This document shows, one piece after another, positions 4,837-5,707 of a stretch of DNA of 5,707 nt. Below the pieces are notes generated by a model that made no database searches, had not been told where the DNA came from, and saw nothing but the letters and a program-made list of their open reading frames with translations. The stretch comes from JBOHCT01 sp050699055. Its GTDB lineage: Bacteria; Actinomycetota; Actinomycetes; Streptosporangiales; JBOHCT01. Position 1 is the first letter of the stretch. Each line of letters begins with the position of its first letter. Both the position numbers and the translations under genes were made by a program. Location of the stretch: assembly GCA_050699055.1 (NCBI GenBank), contig JBOHCT010000230.1, forward strand, positions 1 through 5,707, given 5' to 3'.

Positions 4837-5511
4837 ATGGCGGTACGGACCCACAAGGGATACAAGGGACACAAGGGCGTAGGGATGGAAGGCCCGATCG
4901 CCCGGTGGTACACCACCAGCACAGGAAAGGACCTGAAGAGGAACGACGAGCAGGCGAGACAGGTCGCGGAACGCGCGCGCAGCGGTAGCAAGATCCTGGA
5001 GGTCGCCCCAGGGCCGGGGTATCTGTCCATCGCGCTGGCCAGGACCGGTGACTACGCTGTGACAGGTCTCGACATCAGCGAGACGTTCGTCGAGATCGCG
5101 CGGAAGAACGCGGCCGAGGCGGGCGCGCGGGTGGACTTCCGCCACGGAAACGCGTCGGCCATGCCGTTCGACGACGACAGCTTCGACTTCGTCGTGTGCT
5201 ACGCCGCCTTCAAGAACTTCTCCGAGCCGGTACGCGCGCTCCAGGAGATGTGCCGGGTGCTGCGGCCCGGCGGGAGGACCCTCATCATCGACCTGCGCCA
5301 CGATGTGTCCAAGCAGGCCGTGGACGATGAGGTCGCCCACATGGGTCTGGGCGCTGTCAGCGGGGCCTTCACCAAGTTCACCCTCCGCTTCTTCCTCCCC
5401 AGGCGGGCATACACCAGGAAGCAGTTCCAGGACTTCATCTCCCAGACGAGCTTCGGGTCTTCCGACATCCGCGAGACGCGAGTATCCCTGGAAGTGGAGA
5501 TGCAGAAATGA
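4837..5511 (+). CDS. Class I SAM-dependent methyltransferase, PadR-linked
   Basis: A 224-residue cytosolic protein with a Rossmann-type methyltransferase core (Methyltransf_11/UbiE-like). Seen: motif I ILEVAPGPGY (53-62), where the first Gly of the usual GxGxG is Ala57; the acidic SAM-ribose loop LDIS (78-81); GNASAMPF (104-111); FDFVVCYAAFKNFSEP (116-131) in place of motif II; and LRPGG with IIDL (142-153). Residues 160-224 form a substrate cap with AYTRKQF (191-197). The N-terminus carries three Lys-Gly steps, HKG-YKG-HKG (6-14), encoded by near-perfect 9-nt repeats, then GMEGPIARWY. I believe this Lys-Gly start and the AAFKNF motif recur in a family of small actinobacterial and archaeal methyltransferases, but the substrate is not known to me. 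It is probably a small molecule, since no nucleic-acid or protein-binding domain is present. Start is ATG 4837; ATG 4804 would add 11 residues. Co-transcription with padR makes it the likely regulated output. Confidence 0.9.
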   Translation: MAVRTHKGYKGHKGVGMEGPIARWYTTSTGKDLKRNDEQARQVAERARSGSKILEVAPGPGYLSIALARTGDYAVTGLDISETFVEIARKNAAEAGARVDFRHGNASAMPFDDDSFDFVVCYAAFKNFSEPVRALQEMCRVLRPGGRTLIIDLRHDVSKQAVDDEVAHMGLGAVSGAFTKFTLRFFLPRRAYTRKQFQDFISQTSFGSSDIRETRVSLEVEMQK

Positions 5512-5517
5512 TCTCGC

Positions 5518-5537
5518 CACGGAGCGAGCTCGCCGTG
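5518..5537 (+). terminator. Candidate terminator of the padR operon
   Basis: CACGG (5518-5522) pairs with CCGTG (5533-5537). The inner GCGAGCTCGC (5524-5533) is a perfect 10-base palindrome and extends the stem past a small bulge. It begins 7 nt after the methyltransferase stop codon. There is no T-tract, so efficiency is uncertain. Confidence 0.4.
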
Positions 5538-5574
5538 CCGCGGCAAGTCGGCAGACCGGGTCGAGGATCGCTCC

Positions 5575-5610
5575 CGGACCATAGGCCGCTAGGATGTTAG
5601 CATCGTGTTG
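5575..5610 (+). promoter_or_regulatory. Leaderless-type promoter of the ribbon-helix-helix gene
   Basis: TAGCAT (5598-5603) fits TANNNT and is followed by six bases and then GTG 5610, the spacing of a leaderless transcript. CGGACC (5575-5580), 17 bp upstream, keeps only the GAC core of a -35 box. GATG-TTAG-CATC (5593-5604) is a short inverted repeat over the -10 box and might be an operator. Confidence 0.4.
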
Positions 5611-5707
5611 TGGGTGGCGAGGACGTCAAGCAGTTCAACGTGTACCTGCCGATCGGGCTGATCAAGCAGGTCAAGCACCACGCCATCGAGTCGGACCTGT
5701 CCCTGTC
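5610..5707 (+). CDS. Ribbon-helix-helix (CopG/Arc-like) protein, N-terminal part
   Basis: The frame from GTG 5610 gives 32 codons before the window ends, so the gene is cut at its 3' side. It is too short to show up as a long open frame but reads clearly: KQFNVYLPIGLIKQVKHHAI (7-26) followed by ESDLSLS. The FNVYLP segment looks like the single beta strand that enters the DNA major groove in ribbon-helix-helix dimers. GLIKQVKHHAI is helix 1, and the Ser-Leu-Ser is the usual start of helix 2. Such proteins are small transcription factors, including antitoxins of type II toxin-antitoxin pairs; the partner, if any, lies outside the window. An in-frame TAG at 5598 blocks a longer N-terminus, so GTG 5610 is the first possible start; GTG 5640 would cut away the DNA-binding strand. 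The family call is good; the role is unknown. Confidence 0.72.
   Translation, partial: MGGEDVKQFNVYLPIGLIKQVKHHAIESDLSL

Noticed and set aside
4810..5520. A 236-codon minus-strand frame opposite the methyltransferase
   Set aside because: Antisense shadow; the plus strand has all SAM-binding motifs.

Overview
The window is high-GC DNA with strong G/C preference at third codon positions, several GTG starts, and gene families typical of Actinomycetota (actinobacterial RsmI, Pmt-type protein O-mannosyltransferase, an FHA protein with a C-terminal helix-turn-helix). The content fits a filamentous actinomycete, possibly of the Streptosporangiales, but the genus cannot be fixed from sequence alone. 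No tRNA, rRNA, CRISPR array, insertion sequence or phage gene is visible. No gene-free stretch exceeds about 235 bases.

Layout. On the minus strand lie a 103-residue putative zinc-ribbon protein (5-316) and rsmI, the 16S rRNA 2'-O-ribose methyltransferase (493-1341). Divergent from rsmI is pmt (1576-3147), a polytopic protein O-mannosyltransferase. Its best start is a GTG placed exactly where a leaderless transcript from a TACGAT -10 box would begin. The rsmI/pmt neighbourhood is also known from Mycobacterium tuberculosis (Rv1003/Rv1002c), so this half looks like conserved chromosomal backbone.

The second half looks more accessory. A 214-residue FHA-HTH protein (3337-3981) appears to have lost the canonical phosphothreonine-contacting residues of its FHA fold. 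Next is a two-gene operon: a PadR-family repressor (4160-4807) and a class I SAM-dependent methyltransferase (4837-5511). Its promoter (TTGACG, 17 bp, TACAAC) is overlapped by a perfect inverted repeat TAGTTG-GCTA-CAACTA, with a second degraded copy just before the ribosome binding site. The obvious model is PadR autorepression with the methyltransferase as the regulated output; the substrate is unknown. At the right edge a ribbon-helix-helix (CopG/Arc-like) protein begins at 5610, again with leaderless geometry, and runs off the window.

The points most worth a second look are the PadR-methyltransferase cassette with its operator pair, the degenerate FHA domain fused to an HTH, the two matching leaderless start signals, and a perfect 9-bp hairpin inside the pmt coding region. 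No clearly new multi-gene system is demonstrable here.
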